Positions 1-6,714 are shown, counted from the stretch's first letter. The stretch is 10,159 nucleotides of DNA from a bacterium (GCA_022616085.1 JAKEFN010000059.1:1-10159), one strand, 5' to 3'. Numbers and translations: made by a program. The notes: generated from the sequence alone by a model not told the origin.

Positions 1-405
1 CACTTCCGGAGTTCCTGTCCCGCGCTTCATATCGCACGAAACCCGGCCCGCGCCATGCACGAAGAGCATAAGCATGCCGCCCATGATCGCAAGATTCTTC
101 AAAAACATCGCTTGTTGCATGGGATCGCCGAAATTGAGGTGGAAAAAAAGCGCCGCAAGAAGGGTAAAAACAAAAAGCGCGCCGGATGCGATCTTCGTAT
201 AATACCCGAGAAGAAGGAGAATACCGCCGCCGAGTTCAACTATAATGGCGAGGATAGCGAGCACCGCCGGCATTGGAAGACCGACCGAATTAATATAGAC
301 GACCGTTCCGGCGAAGCCCGTAATTTTCCCAATGCCCGCCAAAATAAATATGGCTGATAAAAGAATCCGCGAAATAAGCGGACCATACATTTTAATAAAA
401 TTCAT
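1..405 (-). CDS. DoxX family membrane protein (3' end cut by window edge)
   Basis: The reading frame gives 135 residues from the ATG at 405-403 and is still open at base 1, so the C-terminus lies outside the window. DoxX proteins are usually about 130-150 residues, so little is missing. The protein is strongly hydrophobic with four likely membrane segments (about residues 9-27, 46-68, 72-88 and 100-117). It carries the family's N-terminal pattern: a conserved Arg in the first helix (ISRILLSAIFILAGIGKITG), then VELGGGILLLLGYYTK before and after the second loop. Family members are inner-membrane proteins, some linked to redox or thiol stress; the substrate here is unknown. The start at 405 is chosen over the in-frame ATG at 390 because it gives a fuller N-terminus. 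Neither start has a clear SD. A promoter with a perfect TATAAT lies 28 bases upstream, so the gene is probably transcribed on its own. Confidence 0.85.
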   Translation of the reverse strand, partial: MNFIKMYGPLISRILLSAIFILAGIGKITGFAGTVVYINSVGLPMPAVLAILAIIVELGGGILLLLGYYTKIASGALFVFTLLAALFFHLNFGDPMQQAMFLKNLAIMGGMLMLFVHGAGRVSCDMKRGTGTPEV

Positions 406-433
406 AATGCATTAAAAAACTGATAATGATCCT

Positions 434-462
434 ATTATACCGCGCTCCATAAAAAGCGTCAT
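434..462 (-). promoter_or_regulatory. Predicted sigma-70 type promoter of the DoxX gene
   Basis: On the minus strand a perfect TATAAT (439-434) is preceded, after a 17-base spacer, by ATGACG (462-457), which matches TTGACA at four of six positions. It lies just after the terminator of the preceding small gene and 28 bases before the DoxX ATG. Confidence 0.6.
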
Positions 463-468
463 GTGCAT

Positions 469-490
469 AAAAAAACAGGCCGTAGCCTGT
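469..490 (-). terminator. Intrinsic terminator of the 57-residue small gene
   Basis: A six-base-pair stem ACAGGC/GCCTGT (475-480 with 485-490) closes a four-base loop. On the minus strand it is followed by a run of T (474-469). It lies 23 bases past the stop of the small gene at 514. Confidence 0.75.
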
Positions 491-513
491 AAAATAACAA
501 AAACAAAAAATTG

Positions 514-687
514 TTAGGAGTCGCTATCCTTACTATCCTTAGTCGTCCCACTTGTCTCGACGAGATCGGCTACATAGCCGACCGCCGGGCTGACGAGCCG
601 CTCGTACCAGGCGGGACTGACCCGCTCAAGAACGGCCCCAACGAAAATAAGGACCGAAACTCCGGCAACAAGGCCAAAAAATGTCAT
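514..687 (-). CDS. Small single-TM protein with charged tail (57 aa), unknown function
   Basis: I do not recognise a family. The ATG at 687-685 is preceded by AGGAG (700-696) with an 8-base spacer, a textbook ribosome binding site, and the frame runs 57 codons to TAA. The protein has one N-terminal membrane segment (residues 3-20, FFGLVAGVSVLIFVGAVL). A short amphipathic stretch rich in Trp, Tyr and Val follows, then a hydrophilic Ser/Asp/Lys tail ending DSKDSDS. No cleavage motif is obvious, so it is probably membrane anchored. It is a complete transcription unit of its own: promoter, short leader with a hairpin, SD, gene and intrinsic terminator. The same layout is used by the next small gene upstream (814-999). 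The complete signal set supports it being real despite its size; function is unknown. Confidence 0.7.
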   Translation of the reverse strand: MTFFGLVAGVSVLIFVGAVLERVSPAWYERLVSPAVGYVADLVETSGTTKDSKDSDS

Positions 688-706
688 TTTTCTCTCTCCT
701 CATTAA

Positions 707-723
707 GCATCGCGTATGGATGC
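707..723 (-). promoter_or_regulatory. Hairpin or operator-like inverted repeat at predicted transcript start
   Basis: GCATC (707-711) and GATGC (719-723) form a 5-base-pair inverted repeat with a 7-base centre. It begins about 9 bases after the -10 box of the 57-aa gene and so lies at or near +1 of the transcript. It could be a 5'-terminal RNA stem-loop or a repressor site. The 61-aa gene has the equivalent element. Confidence 0.45.
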
Positions 724-732
724 AACACCGAT

Positions 733-760
733 ATCCTACCACACCCAATTATTTTGTCAA
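733..760 (-). promoter_or_regulatory. Promoter of the 57-aa small gene
   Basis: A perfect TTGACA (760-755) is followed after 16 bases by TAGGAT (738-733), continuing as TAGGATAT. The same -10 sequence and spacer occur upstream of the 61-aa gene. Confidence 0.7.
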
Positions 761-767
761 ATAGCAC

Positions 768-791
768 AAAAAAACAGGAGTAAACTCCTGT
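768..791 (-). terminator. Intrinsic terminator of the 61-aa small gene
   Basis: A seven-base-pair stem ACAGGAG/CTCCTGT (774-780 with 785-791) closes a TAAA loop and is followed on the minus strand by a T run (773-768). It lies 22 bases past the stop at 814. Its ACAGG/CCTGT outer stem resembles the terminator at 475-490. Confidence 0.8.
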
Positions 792-813
792 AAAAAATTA
801 CGTAAACTAAAAA

Positions 814-999
814 TTACAAAAGGTCGCTGTCATCCTCTTCCCCGCAACATGTGTTCGGGGTCTCGGGAGGCGTTTCCGCCTCCGGAGCAACGGAAGTGTC
901 GGGGGGTGAATCCGCCTCATTCTTACCGGTTTTCTCGTTCCAATACCATGCACCGCCGGCAAGAAACGCGAGTGCCAAAATTGCGATCGCTGTCATCAT
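814..999 (-). CDS. Small single-TM protein with acidic Pro-rich tail (61 aa), unknown function
   Basis: No family is recognised. The start is the ATG at 999-997, with AGGAGG (1013-1008) eight bases upstream; a second ATG follows directly at 996. The product has a membrane segment at residues 3-20 (TAIAILALAFLAGGAWYW), then a short Lys/Asn linker. A Pro/Glu/Thr-rich acidic tail follows, with a Cys pair (TCCGEEDD, residues 50-57) and a DSDLL end. The Cys pair could bind metal or form a disulfide, but nothing here proves it. The gene has its own promoter, leader hairpin, SD and terminator, the same plan as the 514-687 gene. The two proteins share layout (N-terminal TM, acidic Ser/Asp tail) but little alignable sequence. 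A longer reading from upstream would run through the promoter and leader and is not credible. Confidence 0.72.
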   Translation of the reverse strand: MMTAIAILALAFLAGGAWYWNEKTGKNEADSPPDTSVAPEAETPPETPNTCCGEEDDSDLL

Positions 1000-1031
1000 A
1001 ATTGTCTCCTCCTCATCGAGTGGGCCAGTTA

Positions 1032-1049
1032 TGCATCCGATGTGATGCA
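1032..1049 (-). promoter_or_regulatory. Hairpin or operator-like inverted repeat at predicted transcript start
   Basis: TGCATC (1032-1037) and GATGCA (1044-1049) form a 6-base-pair inverted repeat around a 6-base centre. It begins 7 bases after the -10 box of the 61-aa gene. It shares its GCATC/GATGC core and relative position with the repeat at 707-723. Confidence 0.5.
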
Positions 1050-1056
1050 CCAAAAT

Positions 1057-1084
1057 ATCCTAGCAAACGAGAAAAAAACGTCAA
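1057..1084 (-). promoter_or_regulatory. Promoter of the 61-aa small gene, overlapping the ahcY stop codon
   Basis: TTGACG (1084-1079) is followed after 16 bases by TAGGAT (1062-1057), continuing as TAGGATAT. The TGA stop codon of ahcY (1083-1081) lies inside the -35 hexamer. No convincing terminator hairpin for ahcY is seen, so ahcY transcripts may also read into this unit. Confidence 0.68.
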
Positions 1085-2493
1085 TACCTATAATGCTCCG
1101 GTTTATACGGCCCTTCAACTGGGACGCCGATATAGTCCGCTTGTTCTTTGGTAAGCGCTGTGAGCTTTACGCCAAGCTTTTCCAAATGGAGCCGCGCCAC
1201 TTCCTCATCGATATGTTTAGGAAGCATATAAACCCCCTTCGCATAATTTCCCTTCCAGAGCTCCATCTGCGCGAGCACCTGATTGGTGAACGAGTTGCTC
1301 ATAACGAAGCTCGGATGCCCGGTGGCATTGCCGAGGTTTACAAGCCGCCCGCGCGAAAGAAGAATAATCGAATGCCCGTCCGGAAAAACGAACTTGTCTA
1401 CCTGCGGTTTGATATTTACTTCTTTGATGCCGGCATACGCTTCAAGCCCCGCGACATCAATTTCATTGTCAAAATGGCCGATGTTACAGACAATCGCCTG
1501 GTCCTTCATGCGCTCCATGTGCTCGATACGAATAATATCGCGGTTCCCTGTCGCGGTAACAAAAATATCTCCTTCAGAGAGAGCGCTCTCGAGCGTTCGC
1601 ACTTCATAACCTTCCATTGCCGCCTGCAGAGCGCAAATAGGGTCGATCTCTGTAACAATCACACGCGCGCCGAAACCGCGGAGGCTCGCCGCGCTCCCCT
1701 TGCCCACATCGCCGAAACCGCAGATGACGGCAACTTTGCCCGCGACCATGACATCCGTGCCGCGCTTAATTCCGTCCGCCAAACTCTCGCGGCAGCCATA
1801 GAGATTGTCAAACTTGCTCTTCGTTACGGAATCGTTGACGTTTATGGCGGGAAAAAGAAGTGTCCCGTCTTTCATCATCTGATAGAGGCGATGCACGCCG
1901 GTTGTGGTTTCTTCGGACACGCCTTTTATTTCTTTTGCCATGCCTTCCCAGTATCCTTTAGGATGTTTTGAGAGGCGCGTCCTAATCTCCGCATGAAGAG
2001 CGGCGGCTTCCGGAGACAAATCATCGGAAACCGCGGAAAGGAACCCCGGGTCTTTTTCTAAAGCCGCCGCTTTGTGAATAAAGAGTGTTGCATCACCGCC
2101 ATCGTCAACAATAAGATTCGGGCCCCGGCTCCCGAAATCAAGGGCCTCTCCCGTGCACCACCAATATTCAAGCAGTGTCTCCTCTTTCCATGCGAATACG
2201 GGAATGCCGCGCGCGGCAATCGCCGCCGCCGCATGATCCTGCGTTGAGAAAATGTTGCATGAAGCCCACCGAACATCCGCGCCGAGCGCCGCGAGGGTTT
2301 CAATCAAAACGGCGGTTTGGATCGTCATGTGAAGACTTCCCGTGATTCGCGCGCCGGAAAGAGGCTTTTCCTTTCCGTATTTCTTCCGAAGCGCCATAAG
2401 ACCGGGCATCTCTTTCTCGGCAATATCTATCTCTTTGCGGCCGTAGTCGGCGAGAGAAATGTCTTTTACTTTATATTCTAATGTTTGAGCCAT
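1081..2493 (-). CDS. ahcY: Adenosylhomocysteinase (S-adenosyl-L-homocysteine hydrolase)
   Basis: This NAD-dependent cytoplasmic enzyme reversibly splits S-adenosylhomocysteine into homocysteine and adenosine, removing the product that inhibits methyltransferases. At 470 residues it looks full length. By alignment with the well-studied animal enzyme the key residues are present: His55 (GSLHMT), Asp131 (VDDGGD), Glu195 (SEETTTG), Lys225 and Asp229 (TKSKFDNLYG), His340 (NIGHFD) and His393 (TGHPSF). The NAD loop GFGDVGKGS is at about 259-267, and the C-terminal KPEHYRY contributes Lys464 and Tyr468 to the neighbouring subunit's cofactor. About 40 extra residues near 143-182 mark the longer form seen in many bacteria. 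The gene starts 16 bases after the adenosine-kinase stop, with only a weak A-rich SD, so the two are probably co-transcribed and translationally coupled. Confidence 0.97.
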   Translation of the reverse strand: MAQTLEYKVKDISLADYGRKEIDIAEKEMPGLMALRKKYGKEKPLSGARITGSLHMTIQTAVLIETLAALGADVRWASCNIFSTQDHAAAAIAARGIPVFAWKEETLLEYWWCTGEALDFGSRGPNLIVDDGGDATLFIHKAAALEKDPGFLSAVSDDLSPEAAALHAEIRTRLSKHPKGYWEGMAKEIKGVSEETTTGVHRLYQMMKDGTLLFPAINVNDSVTKSKFDNLYGCRESLADGIKRGTDVMVAGKVAVICGFGDVGKGSAASLRGFGARVIVTEIDPICALQAAMEGYEVRTLESALSEGDIFVTATGNRDIIRIEHMERMKDQAIVCNIGHFDNEIDVAGLEAYAGIKEVNIKPQVDKFVFPDGHSIILLSRGRLVNLGNATGHPSFVMSNSFTNQVLAQMELWKGNYAKGVYMLPKHIDEEVARLHLEKLGVKLTALTKEQADYIGVPVEGPYKPEHYRY

Positions 2494-2509
2494 ATTCGTT
2501 TTTCTTTTT

Positions 2510-3475
2510 TCATTTTTGACTTTTCATTTTTGAAATCCGCGCGCCTTCTTGCGCGACCGCGCGCGCCGCAACGAGACTCCCAAGCCGTCCTCCGTATTCC
2601 GCCCCTTTTCCGCGCGCAAGAGAGAGAAGCATCCCGGCCGCATACATATCGCCCGCGCCATTTGTATTCACCGTCTGAACCGCATGCGCCGCAAACGCGT
2701 ATTTTTCGCCGCGATGTTTCGCGATACTGCCTTTCTCGCCCAACTTTACGACTGCAGTTCCGGCCGTTTCCGAAAATTTTTCAAGCGCTTCCTCGGGTTC
2801 CGCGCCAGTGAATGCGCGCGCCTCATCTTCATTAGCAAACACGATATGGGCGGCTCGCACGATGTCCCGCATTATATCAAAATTTTTTTCAACAAGCGCG
2901 GCATCCGAGAGATCGAGGGAAATAGAGACATTTTCTTTCTGCGCGATTTCGATAGCTTTTAAACCGGCGGCGCGGGTTCCAGGATTAAAAAACAAATATC
3001 CCTCAATATGAAGAATGCGACTGGCTCTAACAGTCTCCGATGATATATCGCCTTCGGACAGTAGCGCGGATGCTCCGATATATGTCGCAAACGAACGCTC
3101 TCGGTCGGGGGTAACAAATGTGATTGCGCGGCCGGTATGCGCATCGGATGATCGCTCCAGCTTGGCCTCTACGCCCCCTTCTTTTGTCTTTTTTTCATAC
3201 TCCTCTCCAAATTCATCCGTCCCGACTCTCCCCATAAAGGCGGCGCCTCCGCCAAGCGCGGCAACGCCGGCGGCGGTGTTCCCCGCACTGCCCCCCGCGG
3301 AAATATGGATTTTTTTTCTTCGGAGCGCCTCTTCAAGTCGCAGAGACTCGTCTTCACCAATAAGGCGCATAACACCCTTGGTAAGCCCGAGACGCTGAAG
3401 TTCGCTTTCCGGAACGGAAACAATAATATCAAGAAGCGCGCTCCCGAGCGAAACAATGTCATATTTTTTCTCCAT
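2510..3475 (-). CDS. PfkB-family carbohydrate kinase, probable adenosine kinase
   Basis: A 321-residue ribokinase-fold enzyme. Family signatures are GGSAGNT (61-67, substrate side), the NxxE motif in VFANEDEA (Asn215 to Glu218) and NTNGAGD (270-276), where Asp276 is the catalytic base and GAG forms the anion hole. The N-terminus KYDIVSLGSALLDIIVSVPE and the C-terminus LGSLVAARAVAQEGARI resemble the adenosine-kinase subgroup rather than fructokinase or ribokinase. The likely reaction is adenosine + ATP to AMP + ADP. The next gene, 16 bases downstream, is ahcY, which releases adenosine, so context and sequence agree. A nucleoside or sugar kinase of another specificity cannot be excluded. The start is placed at ATG 3475 because the family begins there; a longer frame from GTG 3583 would run through a strong palindrome. 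There is no SD. A possible promoter (TCCACA, 17 bases, TACGAT with TG extension) ends about 9 bases before the ATG. Confidence 0.9.
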   Translation of the reverse strand: MEKKYDIVSLGSALLDIIVSVPESELQRLGLTKGVMRLIGEDESLRLEEALRRKKIHISAGGSAGNTAAGVAALGGGAAFMGRVGTDEFGEEYEKKTKEGGVEAKLERSSDAHTGRAITFVTPDRERSFATYIGASALLSEGDISSETVRASRILHIEGYLFFNPGTRAAGLKAIEIAQKENVSISLDLSDAALVEKNFDIMRDIVRAAHIVFANEDEARAFTGAEPEEALEKFSETAGTAVVKLGEKGSIAKHRGEKYAFAAHAVQTVNTNGAGDMYAAGMLLSLARGKGAEYGGRLGSLVAARAVAQEGARISKMKSQK

Positions 3476-3634
3476 GATGGGATAATCGTAGCATGGAATG
3501 TAACAAATGTGGAGACGTTTCGTCTTCATGGACAGAGAGTGGCCGTGCGCATAATCGTCCGGCGCACGGCCGTAAACTCTCACAAAAACCCACTATATTT
3601 TTCTGTGCCTCCCTCCATTTCGGCACAGCGTGAA
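3476..3634 (-). promoter_or_regulatory. Structured upstream region of the adenosine kinase-ahcY pair
   Basis: About 160 non-coding bases hold three inverted repeats. First, CTGTGCC/GGCACAG (3603-3609 with 3622-3628, 12-base loop). Second, a perfect 10-base-pair GC-rich stem GGCCGTGCGC (3541-3550 with 3562-3571), extended by GAGAGT/ACTCTC (3535-3540 with 3576-3581) across a 4-base bulge. Third, AGACG/CGTCT around a 3-base loop (3513-3525). A minus-strand TATAGT (3597-3592) would place the second hairpin at the very start of a transcript; a second possible -10, TACGAT with TG extension, lies just before the kinase ATG. No T run follows the hairpins, so they are not terminators. The region could be a regulatory leader or operator of the SAH-recycling pair; I cannot match it to a known SAH or SAM riboswitch class. 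Confidence 0.5.
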
Positions 3635-3663
3635 AACAAACCCCCAATGCTCGGGGGTTTGTT
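3635..3663 (-). terminator. Strong intrinsic terminator after murJ
   Basis: A perfect 11-base-pair stem AACAAACCCCC/GGGGGTTTGTT (3635-3645 with 3653-3663) closes a 7-base loop, and minus-strand T residues run out of the stem. It lies 18 bases past the murJ stop and separates the cell-wall pair from the adenosine kinase-ahcY pair. Confidence 0.85.
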
Positions 3664-3681
3664 AAAATCATAAAAAAAGGT

Positions 3682-5364
3682 CTATAACTCACCCTGATCC
3701 GGCGCAATGACGCCTTTGGTCCGCCAAAATTTGTGCCGTATCGATCGGGTAATTTCCGTTATTTCGGTATTTTTAAGAATTTTCAAAATGCATATCCCCG
3801 CGACGATACCGATAAGTCCGGCGCAAAGCCCTTGTAGAAAAACACCCATAAACGTCCCGAGATTGAAAAAATTATCGAATACGTCAAGAAATATCCACGC
3901 AATAAAACCCATAACAACGCTTGCGGAAAATGAATGGAAAAAAGTCGTGCGAAGACGAGCGCCGAATTCACGGAAACTCTTTTGAAACATATAGAAAAGA
4001 AGAAACGCGTTTACTATAAGCCCTACTGCATATGCAAATGGGAGCATAATGATGGCGCTCCCCGCAACACCCTCAAGGCGCATGAGCGACTCAAAAAAAT
4101 ATCGCGTAAATTCGCTTGCTTCAAAAATCTTAAGAAATAGGAAAGCCGAGAGAATGACCACCGCTCCGGAAAACACATTGATAATAAGGGGCGTCCTCGT
4201 TTCTCCACGCGCATAGAATCCGCGCGTAAAAAGAGCGGCGAGACTTTGAGCGGCAATGGACACCGAAAAAAGCGCGAGGCATGCGGCGGCGAGCCGCGTC
4301 GCATTCCAATCAAAATGACCGGAACCGAATATCGTCCGGACGATTTGCGCCCGAAGGACAATGAAAAGAACGGAGGCCGGAAGAGACCAAAAAATAATAT
4401 GCCGCGCCGCAACCTCAATCTGGGCAAGAAACTTCTCCCGCTCTCCGTTCTCAAAAAGCCCCGCAAGGGTCGGAAACGCGGCAACCGAATAGCTTATACC
4501 TATAATCGAAAGCGGAACCGATTGAAGGTTGAAGGATAGATTAAAAACCGAAACCGATCCATCGCGAAGAAGAGACGCGAGAGAAATGAGCACAAGAAGA
4601 GAAAAATGGTGGGTTGAAAGCGCGGCGGTGCGCGGAAGAGAAATCCGAATAACGTCCCGGATGGTCGGCCAGTCAAACGAGAGCAAGAAACGCGGCATAA
4701 ATCCATGACGCATGATGACCGGAATTTGGACTGCCATATGGAGAAACGCTCCGAAAACAACGCCATACGCGAGTCCAGCGAGCCCCGCAAGCGGATATAA
4801 AAAAACAATCCCCGCAATGATGCCGATATTATACAAAACAGGGCTTGCGGCATAGACAAAAAAACGCCTGAAGGATTGCGTGATGCTTCCGAGAAGGTTA
4901 GAAAGTCCGAGCAGAATCGGCGAAAGGAGAAGTATGCGCGACAACTCCGCCAGTTCTTCCTTTTCGCTCGGGGTAAAACCGGGCGCAACTATACCCCCAA
5001 GATACGGGATCAACATATACGCAATAATACTTACCACAACGATCACGATAAAAAAAATACTGAAAATCTGATTAAAGAACGCATGTCCAGCTTGGTCGTT
5101 ATTATGCAGGCGTTTGATGAGAAAAGGAATAAGCACCGTAACCGCCACAAATGAACCGACTGAAGCAAAAATAAGGTCCGGTATGCGAAATGCGGCGTAA
5201 TAAATATCGAGACTGCTCCCCGCCCCGAACGTATGGGCAAGAAGGCGATCCCGAATAAGCGCGAGCAATTGCGAAAAAAGCGCAAATGTGCCAAGCAAAA
5301 AAGCGGCCTCATGAAGGCCGTCCCATTCCTTATTGAAAACCTTTGCTATTATTTTTGAAACCAT
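3682..5364 (-). CDS. murJ: Lipid II flippase MurJ (MviN family)
   Basis: MurJ moves the peptidoglycan precursor lipid II across the cytoplasmic membrane. This 560-residue polytopic protein shows the family marks: Arg38-Asp39-Arg40 and FGAG in the first helix region (LIRDRLLAHTFGAG), AAFRIPDLIF (57-66), and the conserved FYARGETRTPLIINV block (383-397). Numerous hydrophobic segments fit the usual 14-TM fold. It is longer than typical MurJ (about 510-520), with extra length around 410-440 before the last helices and a hydrophilic tail. The start is set at ATG 5364, where the family N-terminus begins; a longer frame reaches 5445 but overlaps the glycosyltransferase gene. The gap to the upstream glycosyltransferase stop is 11 bases with no good SD, so the two genes are probably one transcript, closed by the terminator at 3635-3663. 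Confidence 0.92.
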   Translation of the reverse strand: MVSKIIAKVFNKEWDGLHEAAFLLGTFALFSQLLALIRDRLLAHTFGAGSSLDIYYAAFRIPDLIFASVGSFVAVTVLIPFLIKRLHNNDQAGHAFFNQIFSIFFIVIVVVSIIAYMLIPYLGGIVAPGFTPSEKEELAELSRILLLSPILLGLSNLLGSITQSFRRFFVYAASPVLYNIGIIAGIVFLYPLAGLAGLAYGVVFGAFLHMAVQIPVIMRHGFMPRFLLSFDWPTIRDVIRISLPRTAALSTHHFSLLVLISLASLLRDGSVSVFNLSFNLQSVPLSIIGISYSVAAFPTLAGLFENGEREKFLAQIEVAARHIIFWSLPASVLFIVLRAQIVRTIFGSGHFDWNATRLAAACLALFSVSIAAQSLAALFTRGFYARGETRTPLIINVFSGAVVILSAFLFLKIFEASEFTRYFFESLMRLEGVAGSAIIMLPFAYAVGLIVNAFLLFYMFQKSFREFGARLRTTFFHSFSASVVMGFIAWIFLDVFDNFFNLGTFMGVFLQGLCAGLIGIVAGICILKILKNTEITEITRSIRHKFWRTKGVIAPDQGEL

Positions 5365-5375
5365 ATTCCGCGGTA

Positions 5376-6602
5376 TCAGACAAATGCGGGCGCGCTGAGA
5401 ATTGTGCGGTATGTCGCGGCAACTTTTTGCGCCGCGTTTTCCCATGTGAGGTCTCTTATTTCTCTCATCCCGTTTTCCGCGAGTGTAGAATGAAGCGGCG
5501 GATGGCGCAAGGCGGATACGATTTTGTCCGCAATATCGTCAATGTCCCAGAAATCGGCGCGCAAGGAATGCCGAAGCACTTCCGAGACGCCGGATTGTTT
5601 TGATATAAGCACCGGCGTGCCCTGCGCGAGCGATTCAAGCGGCGTGATGCCGAATGGTTCCGAAACAGAAGGCATTACATAAAGATCCGCGATTTTATAT
5701 ACTGCGTCAAGCTCCGTGCCGCGAAGAAATCCGGCAAAAATAAACCGAGAACCAAGCCCCATATATGCCGCCTCCTGCATCATCTGGCGCTCCATATCGC
5801 CGGAACCGGCAACAACGAAATAAACGTTCGGCTCAACGTCAAACACGCGGCGCGCCGCCTTTACAAAATAGTCAGGCCCTTTCTGAAGCGTAATGCGCCC
5901 CGCGAAGAGAACTATGTTCGCGCCGTCTTCTTTGAGTTTCTTGAGACCGCCATAGACGCTACCCTGCGCGGGATTCGGGTCTATGCCGTTATGCACAACG
6001 TCTATCTTATCCCCGCTGATGCCGTAGTGTTCCTCCGCCATGCGTTTAGTGCGCCCTGAAACGGCAATAACGCGGTTTGCCGCTTCCATACCGGCTTTTT
6101 CCATCGCATATACGGCGGTATTAATGCCGTTTCCGCCGGTTCGATCAAACTCGGTGGCATGGAGATGCGCGACGAGGGGCTTCCCGGAAACTTCCTTAGC
6201 GGCAACACCTGCCGGAAATGAAAGCCAGTCATGCGCATGGATAATATCAAAATTCTCTTCGCGCGCAATAACGCGAGCAAGCTCGGCATAACGCCGCACC
6301 TCCTCCATGAGGCTTCCCGCATACGGCGATGCTGCTCCTTTTTGCCTCGCTTCGTATGATTCCGATGTAATATACGGATAGAGTCCGACATGAACGCATT
6401 TTACCCTGATATTCGGGACATCCGCGAATACAAAGCGGAAATTATCCGCGGGAGCTTCGGCAGACACCTCTCGCGGCAATACGAACGTAATATCAATACC
6501 CTCCCGCGCAAGCGAACGCGAAAGTCCAAGACAGGCAGTGCCAAGACCGCCGCTATTATGCGGAGGAAATTCCCAACCGAACATAAGCACTCTGGTTGGC
6601 AT
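5376..6602 (-). CDS. GT4-family glycosyltransferase (glycogen synthase-like)
   Basis: A 408-residue GT-B fold transferase with both halves complete. The N-terminal half has GGLG in a nucleotide-sugar loop (FPPHNSGGLGTACLGL, 12-26), HAHDW (122-126) and HATEFDR (148-154). The C-terminal half has VVHNGID (202-208), FAGRITLQKG (233-242) and the retaining-enzyme EX7E motif in SEPFGITPLE (Glu315 and Glu323). It transfers a sugar from an activated donor with retention; neither donor nor acceptor can be read from sequence. The start resembles starch/glycogen synthases, but coupling to murJ suggests an envelope glycan or polysaccharide role instead (inference). There are no membrane segments, so it is cytoplasmic or peripheral. 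The ATG at 6602 has no SD. About 60 bases upstream is an extended -10 element. Confidence 0.9.
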   Translation of the reverse strand: MPTRVLMFGWEFPPHNSGGLGTACLGLSRSLAREGIDITFVLPREVSAEAPADNFRFVFADVPNIRVKCVHVGLYPYITSESYEARQKGAASPYAGSLMEEVRRYAELARVIAREENFDIIHAHDWLSFPAGVAAKEVSGKPLVAHLHATEFDRTGGNGINTAVYAMEKAGMEAANRVIAVSGRTKRMAEEHYGISGDKIDVVHNGIDPNPAQGSVYGGLKKLKEDGANIVLFAGRITLQKGPDYFVKAARRVFDVEPNVYFVVAGSGDMERQMMQEAAYMGLGSRFIFAGFLRGTELDAVYKIADLYVMPSVSEPFGITPLESLAQGTPVLISKQSGVSEVLRHSLRADFWDIDDIADKIVSALRHPPLHSTLAENGMREIRDLTWENAAQKVAATYRTILSAPAFV

Positions 6603-6665
6603 TGTTTTTTTAAAAAAATGTCGCTATACGGCTAAATAGAGAAACGGACTATGTTTCCCGATTTT

Positions 6666-6674
6666 ATTGTAACA
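6666..6674 (-). promoter_or_regulatory. Possible extended -10 promoter for the glycosyltransferase-murJ pair
   Basis: TG-T-TACAAT on the minus strand (TG at 6674-6673, hexamer 6671-6666) matches an extended -10 element, 63 bases before the glycosyltransferase ATG. No good -35 box is seen. It lies just downstream of the GDPD terminator, where a new promoter is needed. Confidence 0.4.
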
Positions 6675-6714
6675 CAGATTTTTTCCGAATGCGGAGAAGC
6701 AGTAATCCACAGAT

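Noticed and set aside
1042..1971. Long plus-strand open frame of 309 codons opposite ahcY
   Set aside because: It is the antisense shadow of a certain gene (ahcY), has no recognisable domain, and begins in the promoter region of the 61-aa gene.
3476..3583. N-terminal extension of the adenosine kinase from GTG 3583 or ATG 3529
   Set aside because: The extra residues cover a strong palindrome and have no family counterpart; the PfkB fold begins right after ATG 3475.
3603..3628. CTGTGCC/GGCACAG hairpin as a second murJ terminator
   Set aside because: The minus strand continues with A residues, not T, after the stem.
3476..3634. SAH or SAM riboswitch ahead of ahcY
   Set aside because: Position is tempting, but the conserved core sequences of known SAH and SAM classes as I recall them are not visible.
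5365..5445. Longer MurJ start at 5445
   Set aside because: It would overlap the glycosyltransferase C-terminus in another frame and adds residues absent from the family.
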